A DNA stretch of 55,968 nt from NCBI RefSeq assembly GCF_013377855.1, contig NZ_JABXYJ010000013.1:1-55968 (forward strand), given 5' to 3'. This DNA is from Cognatundibacterium oligocarboniphilum. Lineage in GTDB: Bacteria; Pseudomonadota; Gammaproteobacteria; Burkholderiales; Burkholderiaceae_D. The notes below the pieces were generated by a model. The model saw nothing but the letters and a program-made list of their open reading frames with translations, ran no database searches and was not told the DNA's origin. Positions 16,744 through 25,962 of the stretch are shown here, one piece after another; the stretch's first letter is position 1; each line of letters opens with the position of its first letter. Both the position numbers and the translations under genes were made by a program.

Positions 16744-18747
16744 ATGATCTCAACTCTTCAGCCTGCAACACTCACCACCATGGCCAATGCCGTGCGCGTT
16801 TTGTCCATGGATGCCGTTCAAAAAGCCAATTCCGGTCACCCGGGCGCACCGATGGGCATGGCGGATATTGCGGTGGCATTGTGGAAAGGCCACTACCGTC
16901 ATAATCCGACGAATCCGCAGTGGATTAACCGCGACCGTTTTGTGCTGTCGAATGGCCATGGCTCGATGTTGCATTATTCGTTGCTGCATCTGACCGGCTA
17001 CGACTTGTCGATGGATGAAATCAAAAATTTCCGTCAATTGCATTCCAAAACAGCAGGGCACCCTGAAGTGCATGTCACTCCGGGTGTGGAGACGACAACG
17101 GGCCCATTGGGGCAAGGCATCACCAATGCCGTTGGTATGGCACTGGCCGAAAAATTGCTGGCCGCCGAGTTCAATCAAGGCGGTATGAATATCGTTGATC
17201 ATCACACCTACGTATTCATGGGCGATGGCTGCCTGATGGAAGGTATCTCGCACGAAGCCTGCTCGCTGGCGGGTACGTTGCAATTGAATAAACTGATCGC
17301 GTTCTGGGATGACAATGGCATCTCGATCGACGGTCACGTCGAAGGCTGGTTCACCGACGATACGCCAAAACGTTTTGAAGCTTACGGCTGGAATGTGATT
17401 CGTGCAGTGGACGGTCACGATGCCAAAGCGGTGGATGCGGCAATTGCATCAGCCAAAACATCTGACAAACCGACACTGATCTGCTGCAAAACCGTGATCG
17501 GTAAAGGCTCGCCGAACAAGCAGGGTACGCACGATGTGCATGGTGCAGCACTCGGTGACAAAGAAGTGGCGGCAGTTCGTGAAAATCTGGGCTGGACTTT
17601 GCCTCCGTTTGAAATGCCTGCAGACGTTTACTCAGCCTGGGATGCAAAAGCAAGTGGCGCCAAGGCTGAAGCCGACTGGAATGCGCAATTTTCCGCTTAC
17701 ACTGCACAGTTTCCACAAAAAGCCGCTGAACTGACGCGCCGTATGAAGGGCGATTTGCCTGCGAATTTCGATGAATTGGTCGCGAATGCGATTGCATCCT
17801 GCGTAGAGAAAAAAGAAAACATCGCGACTCGTAAAGCCAGCCAGAATGCGATTCAGGCATTTGCGCCATCGCTGCCAGAATTCCTCGGTGGCTCTGCCGA
17901 CCTGACCGGTTCCAACCTGACCAACTGGAAAGAATGTATTGCGGTACGCGGCAATCAGGCTGGTAATCACATCAACTATGGCGTGCGTGAATTCGGCATG
18001 AGCGCGATCATGAATGGTATCGCCTTGCATGGTGGTTACATTCCGTTCGGTGCGACTTTCCTGACCTTTTCTGACTATAGCCGCAACGCAATCCGCATGG
18101 CCGCGTTAATGAAAATCCGCACACTGTTTGTGTTCACGCATGACTCTATCGGTCTGGGTGAAGATGGCCCGACGCATCAGTCTGTTGAGCACGTTTCCAG
18201 TCTGCGTCTGATCCCGCATCTGGATAACTGGCGTCCGTGCGATACGGTTGAATCTGCTGCGGCCTGGGCGCATGCAGTCAAACGTAACAATGGCCCATCG
18301 ACCCTGATTTTCTCGCGTCAAAACTTGCCATATCAGGAACGTACAGCGCAGCAAATCGCTGACATTCAGCGTGGTGGCTATGTCCTGCAAGATGCAGCAG
18401 ATGCGAAAGCGGTGCTGATTGCGACCGGTTCTGAAATCGAGCTGGCGGTGAAATCCGCTGCTGCGCTGGCTGAACAGGGCATCGCAGTACGAGTGATATC
18501 CATGCCTTCCACCGATGTGTTTGATCGTCAGGATGCTGCATATAAAACTGCGGTGTTGGGCAAAGGCTTGCCACGCATTGCGATTGAGGCCGGTGTGACG
18601 GATTTCTGGTACAAATATGTCGGTCTGGAAGGCGCGGTGGTCGGTATCGATACCTTTGGCGAATCTGCACCAGCAGGTGTCCTGTTCAAGCATTTCGGCT
18701 TTACAGTTGAGAACGTGGTTGCCAAAGTCAAGGCGACGCTGGCTTGA
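16744..18747 (+). CDS. tkt: Transketolase
   Basis: 667 aa thiamine-diphosphate enzyme transferring two-carbon units between sugar phosphates in the pentose phosphate and Calvin-type cycles. The N-terminal signature [15 protein letters not shown], the TPP-binding GDGCLMEG segment (about residue 160) and the second signature [12 protein letters not shown] are all present. Length is normal. The stop (18745-18747) lies 5 bp before the ATG of a GNAT gene, and gap follows, so the three probably form one transcript. This couples pentose phosphate and glycolytic C3 metabolism. Confidence 0.98.
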   Translation: MISTLQPATLTTMANAVRVLSMDAVQKANSGHPGAPMGMADIAVALWKGHYRHNPTNPQWINRDRFVLSNGHGSMLHYSLLHLTGYDLSMDEIKNFRQLHSKTAGHPEVHVTPGVETTTGPLGQGITNAVGMALAEKLLAAEFNQGGMNIVDHHTYVFMGDGCLMEGISHEACSLAGTLQLNKLIAFWDDNGISIDGHVEGWFTDDTPKRFEAYGWNVIRAVDGHDAKAVDAAIASAKTSDKPTLICCKTVIGKGSPNKQGTHDVHGAALGDKEVAAVRENLGWTLPPFEMPADVYSAWDAKASGAKAEADWNAQFSAYTAQFPQKAAELTRRMKGDLPANFDELVANAIASCVEKKENIATRKASQNAIQAFAPSLPEFLGGSADLTGSNLTNWKECIAVRGNQAGNHINYGVREFGMSAIMNGIALHGGYIPFGATFLTFSDYSRNAIRMAALMKIRTLFVFTHDSIGLGEDGPTHQSVEHVSSLRLIPHLDNWRPCDTVESAAAWAHAVKRNNGPSTLIFSRQNLPYQERTAQQIADIQRGGYVLQDAADAKAVLIATGSEIELAVKSAAALAEQGIAVRVISMPSTDVFDRQDAAYKTAVLGKGLPRIAIEAGVTDFWYKYVGLEGAVVGIDTFGESAPAGVLFKHFGFTVENVVAKVKATLA

Positions 18748-18752
18748 GCGCG

Positions 18753-19349
18753 ATGAATGAAGTTATGAGTAGCATCAAAGAAGTCAGTCTGCGTCGTGCT
18801 ACAGTCGCCGACGCAGAAGCGATCGCCGCCGTGCGTGTGGAAAGCTGGCAAACCACCTATCGCGGCATGATTCCGGATACCTATCTGGATCAGATGCGTA
18901 TTGAGGATAGCTTCCTGCACTGGAAGCAGATACTGGAAGCCTTGCCTGCTGCAGGTGACCGCGTGTGCGTGTACGTTGCAGAAAGCGAAGGACACATTAT
19001 CGGCTTTGCTTCGGGCATGTTGTTGCCAGAGCCAAAGTTGGGGATGTGTGCAGAATTGACCGCAATTTATCTGCGTCCGGTCTGGCAGCGTTCTGGCATT
19101 GGTCGTCGTTTGCTGCAAAAGGTCGCCCGTACATTGCAAGCGCAGGGTGCTGATAATTTGCTGGTCTGGGTGATTTCAGGTAATGCGATCGCCCGCAATT
19201 TTTACGAAGATTTGGGTGCTGTTTTAATGCATGAACAGGCGTTTACCTGGGATGGCATCGATTTGAAAGAAGTCGGTTACGGCTGGCGCGATTTATCGGT
19301 GCTGATGGCATCAGTGAATGCGATGCCGACATCGGGTGCAGTACACTGA
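18753..19349 (+). CDS. GNAT family N-acetyltransferase
   Basis: 198 aa from the ATG at 18753; ATG at 18765 is also possible. The acetyl-CoA-binding loop is [10 protein letters not shown] (about residues 111-120), after the beta-4 strand [10 protein letters not shown]. The N-terminal [27 protein letters not shown] is typical of a common GNAT subgroup that includes many uncharacterised proteins. The substrate cannot be told from sequence. The gene sits tightly between tkt and gap, which is probably transcriptional linkage rather than a shared pathway. Confidence 0.88.
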   Translation: MNEVMSSIKEVSLRRATVADAEAIAAVRVESWQTTYRGMIPDTYLDQMRIEDSFLHWKQILEALPAAGDRVCVYVAESEGHIIGFASGMLLPEPKLGMCAELTAIYLRPVWQRSGIGRRLLQKVARTLQAQGADNLLVWVISGNAIARNFYEDLGAVLMHEQAFTWDGIDLKEVGYGWRDLSVLMASVNAMPTSGAVH

Positions 19350-19416
19350 GATTTTTGCAAAACAGTTTGATTTTTATTGTTCTTTTATTGTTGTTCAGAC
19401 CTTTGGAGATAAAACC

Positions 19417-20433
19417 ATGACGATTCGCGTCGCAATCAACGGCTATGGCCGTATCGGCCGCAACATCCTTCGCGCACACTATGAAGGTGGCAAATTCAAA
19501 AATGAGATTCAGATCGTCGCCATCAACGATCTGGGCAATGCGGAATCGAATGCCCACCTGACACGCTATGACACTGCTCATGGCAAATTCCCTGGCACCG
19601 TCGTGGTCGAAGGCGACTCCATGATCGTCAATGGCGACAAGATCAAAGTATTTGCAGAACGCAATCCAGCCAACATCCCTTGGGGTGAACTGAATGTGGA
19701 CGTGGTGCTGGAATGCACAGGCTTCTTCACAACCAAAGAAAAAGCCTCTGCCCATCTGGCTGGTGGCGCCAAGAAAGTCATCATCTCCGCACCAGGCGGT
19801 AAAGATGTCGACGCGACGGTTGTATACGGCGTTAACCACGGCGTTCTGAAAGCAACTGACACTGTAATCTCCAACGCATCCTGCACCACTAACTGCCTGG
19901 CTCCGCTGGCAAAACCACTGAACGACGCGATCGGTATCGAAAGCGGTCTGATGACGACGATCCACGCTTACACCAATGACCAGGTGCTGACCGACGTGAT
20001 GCATGAAGACCTGCGCCGTGCACGTTCTGCCACAATGAGCATGATCCCGACCAAAACTGGCGCAGCAGCGGCAGTTGGTCTGGTATTGCCAGAGTTGAAC
20101 GGTAAGCTGGATGGCTACGCCATGCGCGTTCCAACCATCAACGTTTCTGTAGTTGATCTGACTTTCATCGCTAAGCGTGATACGACAGTAGAAGAAATCA
20201 ACAAAGTGTTGAAAGAAGCATCCGAAGGTGCGTTGAAAGGTATTCTGGATTACAACAAGGCACCCCTGGTGTCGGTTGATTTCAACCATAATCCGGCATC
20301 GTCGACTTACGATGAAACTTTAACGAAAGTCAACGGCGGCCGTCTGGTGAAAGTATCGAGCTGGTACGACAACGAGTGGGGATTCTCCAACCGTATGCTC
20401 GACACCACTGTCGCACTGATGAGCGCAAAATAA
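19417..20433 (+). CDS. gap: Glyceraldehyde-3-phosphate dehydrogenase, type I
   Basis: 338 aa from the ATG at 19417, which has GGAG eight bases upstream and opens with the canonical [16 protein letters not shown]. The catalytic cysteine is C156 in [12 protein letters not shown], and the [14 protein letters not shown]-terminal block is intact. NAD preference is suggested by the acidic D38 in AINDLG. It converts glyceraldehyde 3-phosphate to 1,3-bisphosphoglycerate. A strong terminator follows at 20457-20487. Codon use is noticeably cleaner than in neighbours, as expected for a highly expressed gene. Confidence 0.98.
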   Translation: MTIRVAINGYGRIGRNILRAHYEGGKFKNEIQIVAINDLGNAESNAHLTRYDTAHGKFPGTVVVEGDSMIVNGDKIKVFAERNPANIPWGELNVDVVLECTGFFTTKEKASAHLAGGAKKVIISAPGGKDVDATVVYGVNHGVLKATDTVISNASCTTNCLAPLAKPLNDAIGIESGLMTTIHAYTNDQVLTDVMHEDLRRARSATMSMIPTKTGAAAAVGLVLPELNGKLDGYAMRVPTINVSVVDLTFIAKRDTTVEEINKVLKEASEGALKGILDYNKAPLVSVDFNHNPASSTYDETLTKVNGGRLVKVSSWYDNEWGFSNRMLDTTVALMSAK

Positions 20434-20456
20434 TCCCGGTTTTTAAAACGGAATTC

Positions 20457-20487
20457 AAAATACCCCGAACTTTCGGGGTATTTTTTT
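20457..20487 (+). terminator. Intrinsic terminator after gap
   Basis: TACCCCGAA (20461-20469) pairs with TTCGGGGTA (20472-20480) and is followed by seven T. It ends the tkt-GNAT-gap transcription unit 28 bases after the gap stop codon. Confidence 0.9.
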
Positions 20488-20574
20488 GTCTGAGGTTCAG
20501 TTTGTATGCCCGGTAATCAATGCAGGGCAGCTGACGCATATAAATCATGCAGGTCATTATAGATGGAGACTGGG

Positions 20575-21258
20575 ATGTTGAATTTTAAAAAACTGATTGC
20601 AGACAACAAAGGTTTTGCCGCATTTATGCTGGGTATGTTGCTGGTGCGCAGTGCTTTTGCCGACTACTATCTGGTGCCGTCGAGTTCCATGTATCCGACC
20701 TTGCTGGAAGGTGATCGCGTGATTTGCGACCGGATTGCTTACGATCTGAAGATCCCGTTCACCGATCTGATTGTCAAACATCTGGCTGATCCGCAGCGTG
20801 GCGACATCGTGACTTTTTCTTCGCCGGAAGACGGCACCCGTCTGGTCAAGCGGCTGATTGCCGTGCCGGGTGATGTGGTCGAAATGCGTGAAGAGCGTTT
20901 ATTCATCAACGGTCAGGCGGCAAATTACGAAACTGTGTCACAGCTCAGCGGCAGTCATCTGACGCCACAACGGGAATATGCCGGCGAGCAGCAGGTTTAT
21001 CAGGAAAAACTCGGCAGCCTGAATCATCCGATCATCGTCATGCCGGAGCGTCCAGCCATGCGCAGTTTTGGTCCGGTAACCGTGCCTGAAGGACAATTTC
21101 TGATGCTGGGTGATAACCGCGATAACAGCAAGGATTCCCGTTATATCGGCCTGGTGAAGCGCGAGCTGATCACCGGAAAAATCAAACATCTGATGTTTTC
21201 TCTGGATGGCGACCGTTACTACATGCCGCGTTTCGAGCGTTTTGGTTCGGCAGTCTGA
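20575..21258 (+). CDS. lepB: Signal peptidase I (short form)
   Basis: 227 aa from the ATG at 20575, which has TGGAGA six bases upstream; the ATG at 20563 would overlap that site. The Ser/Lys dyad is S38 in PSSSMYPT and K92 in RLVKRLIAVPGD, and GDNRDNSKDSRYIG is present. Only one N-terminal hydrophobic segment (about 13-31) is visible, compared with two in the E. coli enzyme, and there is no lepA upstream. It may be a second signal peptidase copy beside the usual lepA-lepB locus; that cannot be tested within this window. It acts at the inner membrane, releasing exported proteins. Confidence 0.92.
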   Translation: MLNFKKLIADNKGFAAFMLGMLLVRSAFADYYLVPSSSMYPTLLEGDRVICDRIAYDLKIPFTDLIVKHLADPQRGDIVTFSSPEDGTRLVKRLIAVPGDVVEMREERLFINGQAANYETVSQLSGSHLTPQREYAGEQQVYQEKLGSLNHPIIVMPERPAMRSFGPVTVPEGQFLMLGDNRDNSKDSRYIGLVKRELITGKIKHLMFSLDGDRYYMPRFERFGSAV

Positions 21259-21450
21259 GCACGCGGCGCGGGGAAGATCTGTGCCTGAAAAAATGACGCT
21301 GCTATTCTGTCGTCTCTCTGAGTAGCCGTAATCTCACTGCCCGAAGGTGCCGTCAAAGCACAGGCGATATTTGCTATGTTGGGGAAATCAGCCGTAGAAG
21401 GCAATCTGCAATCTGGATTCGGCAGCAGCAATCATGCGCTGTCGGATCCG

Positions 21451-22236
21451 TCAGCTGCTGGCGCCGCTACGATAGCCGAGCGCCGCTGAAATTTGTTGCG
21501 CTGTGTCTATCAGATTGGTCAGCCAGTCTTCCTGCAAACGATCGGCAGGAGCGGAAATCGATAATCCGGCGATCATTTTTCCACTGTCGTCGTGAATGCC
21601 GGCAGCCATACAGCGCACACCGAGTTCCAGCTCTTCGTTGTCGCGCGCAAAACCAGTCACACGCACTTCAGCGAGTTCCTTTTCCAGTTTGGCGAGGTCG
21701 GTGATCGAATTTTTATTATGTCCTGCCAGGCCGGTGCGGGTGGCATAGGCGCGGATGGCTTTCGGCTCGTCGAGCGACAGGAATAATTTGCCGGTGGACG
21801 TCAGATGCAACGGCGCGCGGCCACCGATGGCACGTACCACCTGCATGCCGGAACGTTCGGAATAGGCGCGGTCAATATATACAATTTCGTCTCCCTGACG
21901 CACAGACAGGTTAATCGTCTGATTGGTCTGCCGGTGCAGGGTACGCATGAATTCGAGTGCCGCTTCGCGCACATTCAGGCGGCTTTTGACGATATTACCC
22001 AGTTCCAGCAGTCGCATGCCAAGCTGGTAATAACCGGTATCGGCACGGTCAACAAAGCGGGTTGTGACCAGATCGTTCAGAATGCGGTGGGCTGTGGATG
22101 GATGCAGGCCGGTTTCAATTGCGAGTTCTTTCAGGCTGACCGGATCCTGATGCTGGGACAGGACATCCAGCAAGGAAACCATGCGTTCAATGACCTGAAT
22201 AGATGTTTTTTCTGAAGCGGGAGCGTCGTTTTTCAT
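21451..22236 (-). CDS. IclR family transcriptional regulator
   Basis: 261 aa from the ATG at 22236; an in-frame TTG at 22257 is a weaker alternative. The N-terminal winged helix-turn-helix (about 15-75) includes LKELAIETGLHPSTAHRILNDL. The C-terminal IclR effector domain (about 90-255) has VYIDRAYSERSGMQVVRAIGGRAPLHLTSTGK and GKMIAGLSISAP. The upstream DNA carries a small CACAATGTG palindrome at 22272-22280 and a TATAAC-like -10 reading toward the gene, consistent with autoregulation. No catabolic operon lies next to it, so its target and effector cannot be inferred. Confidence 0.93.
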   Translation of the reverse strand: MKNDAPASEKTSIQVIERMVSLLDVLSQHQDPVSLKELAIETGLHPSTAHRILNDLVTTRFVDRADTGYYQLGMRLLELGNIVKSRLNVREAALEFMRTLHRQTNQTINLSVRQGDEIVYIDRAYSERSGMQVVRAIGGRAPLHLTSTGKLFLSLDEPKAIRAYATRTGLAGHNKNSITDLAKLEKELAEVRVTGFARDNEELELGVRCMAAGIHDDSGKMIAGLSISAPADRLQEDWLTNLIDTAQQISAALGYRSGASS

Positions 22237-22591
22237 GGAAAATGTGGTGCAGTGCAATAGTTATGTTATACCACAATGTGAAAAAAACAGTCATCTTTTG
22301 GAAGAAAAAATAACAGGCTTAAAAGCAATTCAGACAAAAACGATACAAAATCCGCATCTTTCTCCTTGAAAATTGAGCATGAGCGCTGGGAAATGCAACG
22401 CGTCTGCAAACCGCCACCGGTGGCGCTCTGACCGCGTAAGCAGCGGTTTTTGATACGGTTTCTTTGATGTTGTCTGTAATTTTCTGGCGCGACACGGAAG
22501 TTTTGTCATGTAAAATCCGGCGGCGGTGTTGGCTATGCGAACTGGTCTTGCGTACCTGCAATATGCCGTTTTTATCCGATAAGGGAATGAG
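22237..22591. other. IclR/dgkA divergent intergenic region
   Basis: About 355 bp without a credible gene. The CACAATGTG palindrome (22272-22280) near the IclR gene is a possible operator. An AAGGGA ribosome site at 22577-22583 belongs to dgkA. I see nothing else of note. Confidence 0.4.
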
Positions 22592-22990
22592 ATGTCTGCA
22601 CCAGAGCAACCAGTCAGTGAATTTAAAAGCAAGAGCGGCTTAAAGCGTATTTTTTCAGCACTTTTTTACTCCATCGACGGCTTCCGTTCTGCATGGAAAA
22701 TCGAGCATGCGTTCCGGCAGGAGCTGGTGCTGGTGGTGGCTGGCGCTGTGATCGCCCTGTTTCTGCCGGTGTCGGGGATTGAAAAGCTGATGATGATTGC
22801 GGTATTGCTGCTGATTCTGGTGGTCGAATTGCTGAATTCGGCAATTGAAGCTGTTGTTGACCGGGTCTCGCTGGAGCGGCATTCGCTGTCCAAAAATGCC
22901 AAGGATTTTGGCAGCGCTGCCGTGCTGCTGACATTTGTGATTGCCGTCGCCACCTGGACGGTCATTCTGGTGAACCGATTTTATCCATAA
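22592..22990 (+). CDS. dgkA: Diacylglycerol kinase
   Basis: 132 aa inner-membrane enzyme phosphorylating diacylglycerol to phosphatidate during lipid recycling. The family signature VVELLNSAIEAVVDRV (76-91) is complete, with the glutamates that bind metal. The AFRQELVLVVAG helix and two further transmembrane helices follow the usual topology. Length is close to the E. coli enzyme (about 122 aa). Only 11 bp separate it from cobT, so the cobTSC genes probably share its transcript. Confidence 0.95.
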   Translation: MSAPEQPVSEFKSKSGLKRIFSALFYSIDGFRSAWKIEHAFRQELVLVVAGAVIALFLPVSGIEKLMMIAVLLLILVVELLNSAIEAVVDRVSLERHSLSKNAKDFGSAAVLLTFVIAVATWTVILVNRFYP

Positions 22991-23001
22991 AGAAGAAAAA
23001 T

Positions 23002-24051
23002 ATGAGATTCATGATTTCTGATTTGCATATTGCCCCAGCCAAAGACAGTAAATTGCAGACTGTGCTGCAGCACGCGATCGATCACAAGACCAAGCCGCCG
23101 GGAAGTCTGGGGCGGCTTGAGCTGCTGGCAGCCCAGATCGGCCAGATCCAGCAAACCGCGTCGCCTGTTTTACGCGACCCTGCCATCATCGTGTTCGCAG
23201 GTGATCATGGTGTCGTGGCAGAGGGAATTTCGGCATTTCCACAGGATGTGACCTGGCAGATGGTCGAGAATTTTCTGGCTGGCGGTGCGGCAATCAATGT
23301 CTTTGCCAGACAGAACGGTATTGCGCTGCATATCGTCGACAGCGGTGTCCGGCATGAATTTGGACAGCGTGACGGGCTGACTGACCGCAAAGTGGCACCC
23401 GGTACACAGAATTTTGCGAAGCAAGCTGCGATGAGTCCTGTGCAGTGCGCCGAGGCCATCCGGCATGGTCGAGAGCTGGTGCGCGGTCTGAGCGGCAATG
23501 TACTGGGCTTTGGTGAAATGGGTATTGGCAACACTACGGCGGCGGCGGCAGTGATGCACAAGCTGACCGGCATTCCGGTGGCGGATTGCGTTGGTGCCGG
23601 AACCGGTTTATCGCCACAGGGTATACGCCATAAACAGCAGGTGATTGAGGCAGCAGTCGCACTGCATGCTGGTGTGACTGCACCGCAGGAGGTGCTGGCC
23701 TGTTTCGGCGGACTGGAAATCGCGATGATGACGGGTGCTATGCTGGAAGCTGCGCAGCGCCGCATGGTGTTGCTGATCGATGGCTTTATCGTCAGCAGCG
23801 CCTTACTGGTGGCGGCGCGGTTACAGCCGGCGATTCTGGATTATTGTGTGTTTTCACATCAGTCAGACGAAAGCGGTCATGCCCGCATGCTTGATGCCTT
23901 GCAGGTTTCTCCGGTACTGAAGCTCGATCTGCGACTGGGCGAGGGCACCGGTGCGGCGCTGGTGTATCCGATGGTGCAGGCGGCGGTGAATTTCCTGAAC
24001 CAGATGGCGACTTTTGGCGACGCCCGTGTCAGTGAAAAAACGGCTGACTGA
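23002..24051 (+). CDS. cobT: Nicotinate-nucleotide--dimethylbenzimidazole phosphoribosyltransferase
   Basis: 349 aa enzyme that makes alpha-ribazole phosphate from nicotinate mononucleotide and 5,6-dimethylbenzimidazole, activating the lower ligand of cobalamin. KTKPPGSLGRLE (31-42), VFAGDHGVVAEGISAFP and GEMGIGNTT are family blocks. The catalytic glutamate is E314 in LGEGTGAAL. It starts 11 bp after dgkA and is followed after 9 bp by cobS. No bluB is present in the window, so the dimethylbenzimidazole must come from elsewhere in the genome or from outside. Confidence 0.97.
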   Translation: MRFMISDLHIAPAKDSKLQTVLQHAIDHKTKPPGSLGRLELLAAQIGQIQQTASPVLRDPAIIVFAGDHGVVAEGISAFPQDVTWQMVENFLAGGAAINVFARQNGIALHIVDSGVRHEFGQRDGLTDRKVAPGTQNFAKQAAMSPVQCAEAIRHGRELVRGLSGNVLGFGEMGIGNTTAAAAVMHKLTGIPVADCVGAGTGLSPQGIRHKQQVIEAAVALHAGVTAPQEVLACFGGLEIAMMTGAMLEAAQRRMVLLIDGFIVSSALLVAARLQPAILDYCVFSHQSDESGHARMLDALQVSPVLKLDLRLGEGTGAALVYPMVQAAVNFLNQMATFGDARVSEKTAD

Positions 24052-24060
24052 AGCATTCCG

Positions 24061-24861
24061 ATGAATGCATTCACCCATATCACGCAACTGACCTTGCATC
24101 AGCTGCGGCTATTTTTTATCGCCGTGCAGTTTTTTACCCGAATTCCTATCCCGCGTTGGGTCGGATATGATCCGGACTGGCTGCAACAGGCCTCCCGTTA
24201 TTTCCCCGCAGTGGGCTGGCTGGTCGGTGCCGTGGTGTCTTGCGTGTATATCTTTGCGGTGCAATGGTGGCCGGCGGCAGTGGCCGTGCTGTTGTCGATG
24301 ATTGCCGGACTTTTGCTGACCGGCGCCTTTCACGAGGATGGCTTTGCCGATGTCTGTGACGGCATGGGGGGCGGACTGACGGCGGAGCGTACCCTGGAAA
24401 TTATGAAGGATTCCCGTATCGGTGCTTACGGGGCGATCGGCATCGGCATGATGTTGCTGAGTAAATTTATTTTGCTGGTCAGCCTGCCCGTCGTGCTGGT
24501 GGTGCCGGCATTGCTGATTGCGCATCCTTTGTCGCGGCTGTTTTCCTGCAGTCTGATCTGGTTGCTGGAATATGCCCGTACCGAGGGAAAAGCCAAGCCG
24601 CTGGCGCAGCATATGAGCTCCAATGAATTCGGCATCGCCTGCCTGAGTGTGCTGGTGCCGGTCGGCATGATCCTGTTATGCGAACCACTGGTGCTGGAGC
24701 GTCTGATCGCTGCGCTGATGCTGATGTTGCTGGCGGCGTTCTGGATGGCACGATTGTTTGTCAGAAAAATAGGTGGCTATACCGGCGATTGTCTGGGGGC
24801 TGTCCAGCAGGTCACCGAAGTAGTGTTTTATCTTGGACTGCTGGCGCACGCGGCAAAATGA
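24061..24861 (+). CDS. cobS: Adenosylcobinamide-GDP ribazoletransferase (cobalamin synthase)
   Basis: 266 aa integral membrane enzyme joining adenosylcobinamide-GDP to alpha-ribazole or its phosphate. The metal-binding motif HEDGFADVCDGMGGG (about 91-105) and RIGAYGAIGI are intact, and several transmembrane helices cover the rest. It matches CobS/CobV in length. Its TGA overlaps the ATG of cobC (ATGA at 24858). Confidence 0.96.
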   Translation: MNAFTHITQLTLHQLRLFFIAVQFFTRIPIPRWVGYDPDWLQQASRYFPAVGWLVGAVVSCVYIFAVQWWPAAVAVLLSMIAGLLLTGAFHEDGFADVCDGMGGGLTAERTLEIMKDSRIGAYGAIGIGMMLLSKFILLVSLPVVLVVPALLIAHPLSRLFSCSLIWLLEYARTEGKAKPLAQHMSSNEFGIACLSVLVPVGMILLCEPLVLERLIAALMLMLLAAFWMARLFVRKIGGYTGDCLGAVQQVTEVVFYLGLLAHAAK

Positions 24862-25454
24862 CGTCGCCGCCGGATAGTGTTGCTGTGCGTCTGCATCTGA
24901 TCCGCCATACAACGCCGCAGATCGATTCTGATGTGTGCTACGGACAGGCTGATATTGCGGTCAGTCACGAAGATTGCATCCGGCTCGCGGCAAGCATGTA
25001 TCCGCGCTGGCAAGGCCGCATTCCGGTGTACAGCAGCCCTTTGCAGCGCTGCTATCAACTGGCTGTGCTGCTGCATGAGCGACCGGTAACGGATGCCCGT
25101 CTGATGGAAATGTCGTTTGGCGAATGGGAGCTCCGGAGCTGGTCTGCGATTCCCCGTGCCGACATTGAGGTCTGGGCGCAAAATGTTGCGCATTATTGCC
25201 CGGGAGGCGGCGAAAATCTGCTGCAGATGGTCGGCCGGGTAGACAGCTTTTTACGTGAGCTGCTGCGCGCCGCACAGCAGACCGGGCAGGATGAAGCAGT
25301 GCTGGTTTGTCATGGCGGCGTGATTCGCGTCATCCTGGCATGGAATGCGGCCCTGTCTCACGCTGAACTGGCGCAGTTAGTCAGCACCCGGCAGGTGACG
25401 CTGGATTTCGGTTCCTGTCAAGAAATCATGCTCACGACCAGCGCATTGATCTGA
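24858..25454 (+). CDS. cobC: Alpha-ribazole phosphatase-type histidine phosphatase
   Basis: 198 aa from the ATG at 24858, which overlaps the cobS stop. The phosphoglycerate-mutase-like phosphatase motif appears as LIRHTTP (R16-H17, with Thr in place of the usual Gly), and the second histidine is in VCHGGVIRV. It dephosphorylates alpha-ribazole 5'-phosphate or the adenosylcobalamin phosphate produced by CobS. The position directly after cobT and cobS supports this over other histidine phosphatases. It is the last gene before the riboswitch. Confidence 0.88.
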   Translation: MTSPPDSVAVRLHLIRHTTPQIDSDVCYGQADIAVSHEDCIRLAASMYPRWQGRIPVYSSPLQRCYQLAVLLHERPVTDARLMEMSFGEWELRSWSAIPRADIEVWAQNVAHYCPGGGENLLQMVGRVDSFLRELLRAAQQTGQDEAVLVCHGGVIRVILAWNAALSHAELAQLVSTRQVTLDFGSCQEIMLTTSALI

Positions 25455-25529
25455 GTCAGGAAACAGGAAAATGCGTCTGTCATGAGCGCGTCACCTGTTG
25501 CTTTACAAGGCGCTGCCGCTGCGCCAACC

Positions 25530-25558
25530 TTGCTGCACTGCGGTTCTGCCATTAAAAT
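25530..25558 (+). promoter_or_regulatory. Candidate promoter for the riboswitch-btuB transcript
   Basis: TTGCTG (25530-25535) and TAAAAT (25553-25558) are 17 bp apart. The predicted start would fall a few bases before the first conserved riboswitch helix at about 25567. Placement relative to the riboswitch supports the call; the -35 is a poor match. Confidence 0.4.
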
Positions 25559-25566
25559 AGCAGAGT

Positions 25567-25800
25567 TTTGGTGCTCGCGGACATGATCGTGTCTGCGGTT
25601 AAACGGGAAACATGATGTGTACCGGACCTGTTCGCTAGTCAGCCTGACTGACGATCGGGCTACGGATATGCAGGAATGTGCTGCCCCCGCAACGGTGTGC
25701 AAGTTGTCATTGAAGAACTTTGACAGCCATCTCTCAACACCACTGTGCAATTGCATGGGAAGGTCAGATGGTGATACTTGTCAGCCCGGATACCGGCCAG
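25567..25800 (+). promoter_or_regulatory. Cobalamin (adenosylcobalamin) riboswitch
   Basis: The conserved cobalamin-riboswitch segments occur in order: GGTGCT (25570-25575), GGTTAAACGGGAAAC, the core GCTGCCCCCGCAACGGTG, CACCACTG, GGGAAGG and the B12-box-like AGCCCGGATACCGGCC near 25783-25798. It lies 162 bp before the btuB start. Such riboswitches turn down uptake and salvage genes when adenosylcobalamin is plentiful, by blocking translation or transcription of the downstream gene. It should control btuB and, by read-through past 27937, the btuC-to-cobQ block. Confidence 0.95.
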
Positions 25801-25962
25801 AATAAGTGGAGTGATACGGACGGGGATTTTCGTGAATAGCTGATGCAGGAACACTGCGTCAATTCTCATCCCGGGCATTGCCCGGCGAAATCTTTTCTGT
25901 GCACTTTGTTCAGGACAGCCTGCGGGGACGTTGGCTGTGCGCCTAGCTTATTTTTCTACATC

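Noticed and set aside
19243..20289. A 348-codon open frame antisense to gap
   Set aside because: It arises from the codon usage of gap and has no domain similarity.
21259..21450. A small minus-strand frame between lepB and the IclR gene
   Set aside because: No similarity, no ribosome site and inconsistent composition; treated as intergenic.
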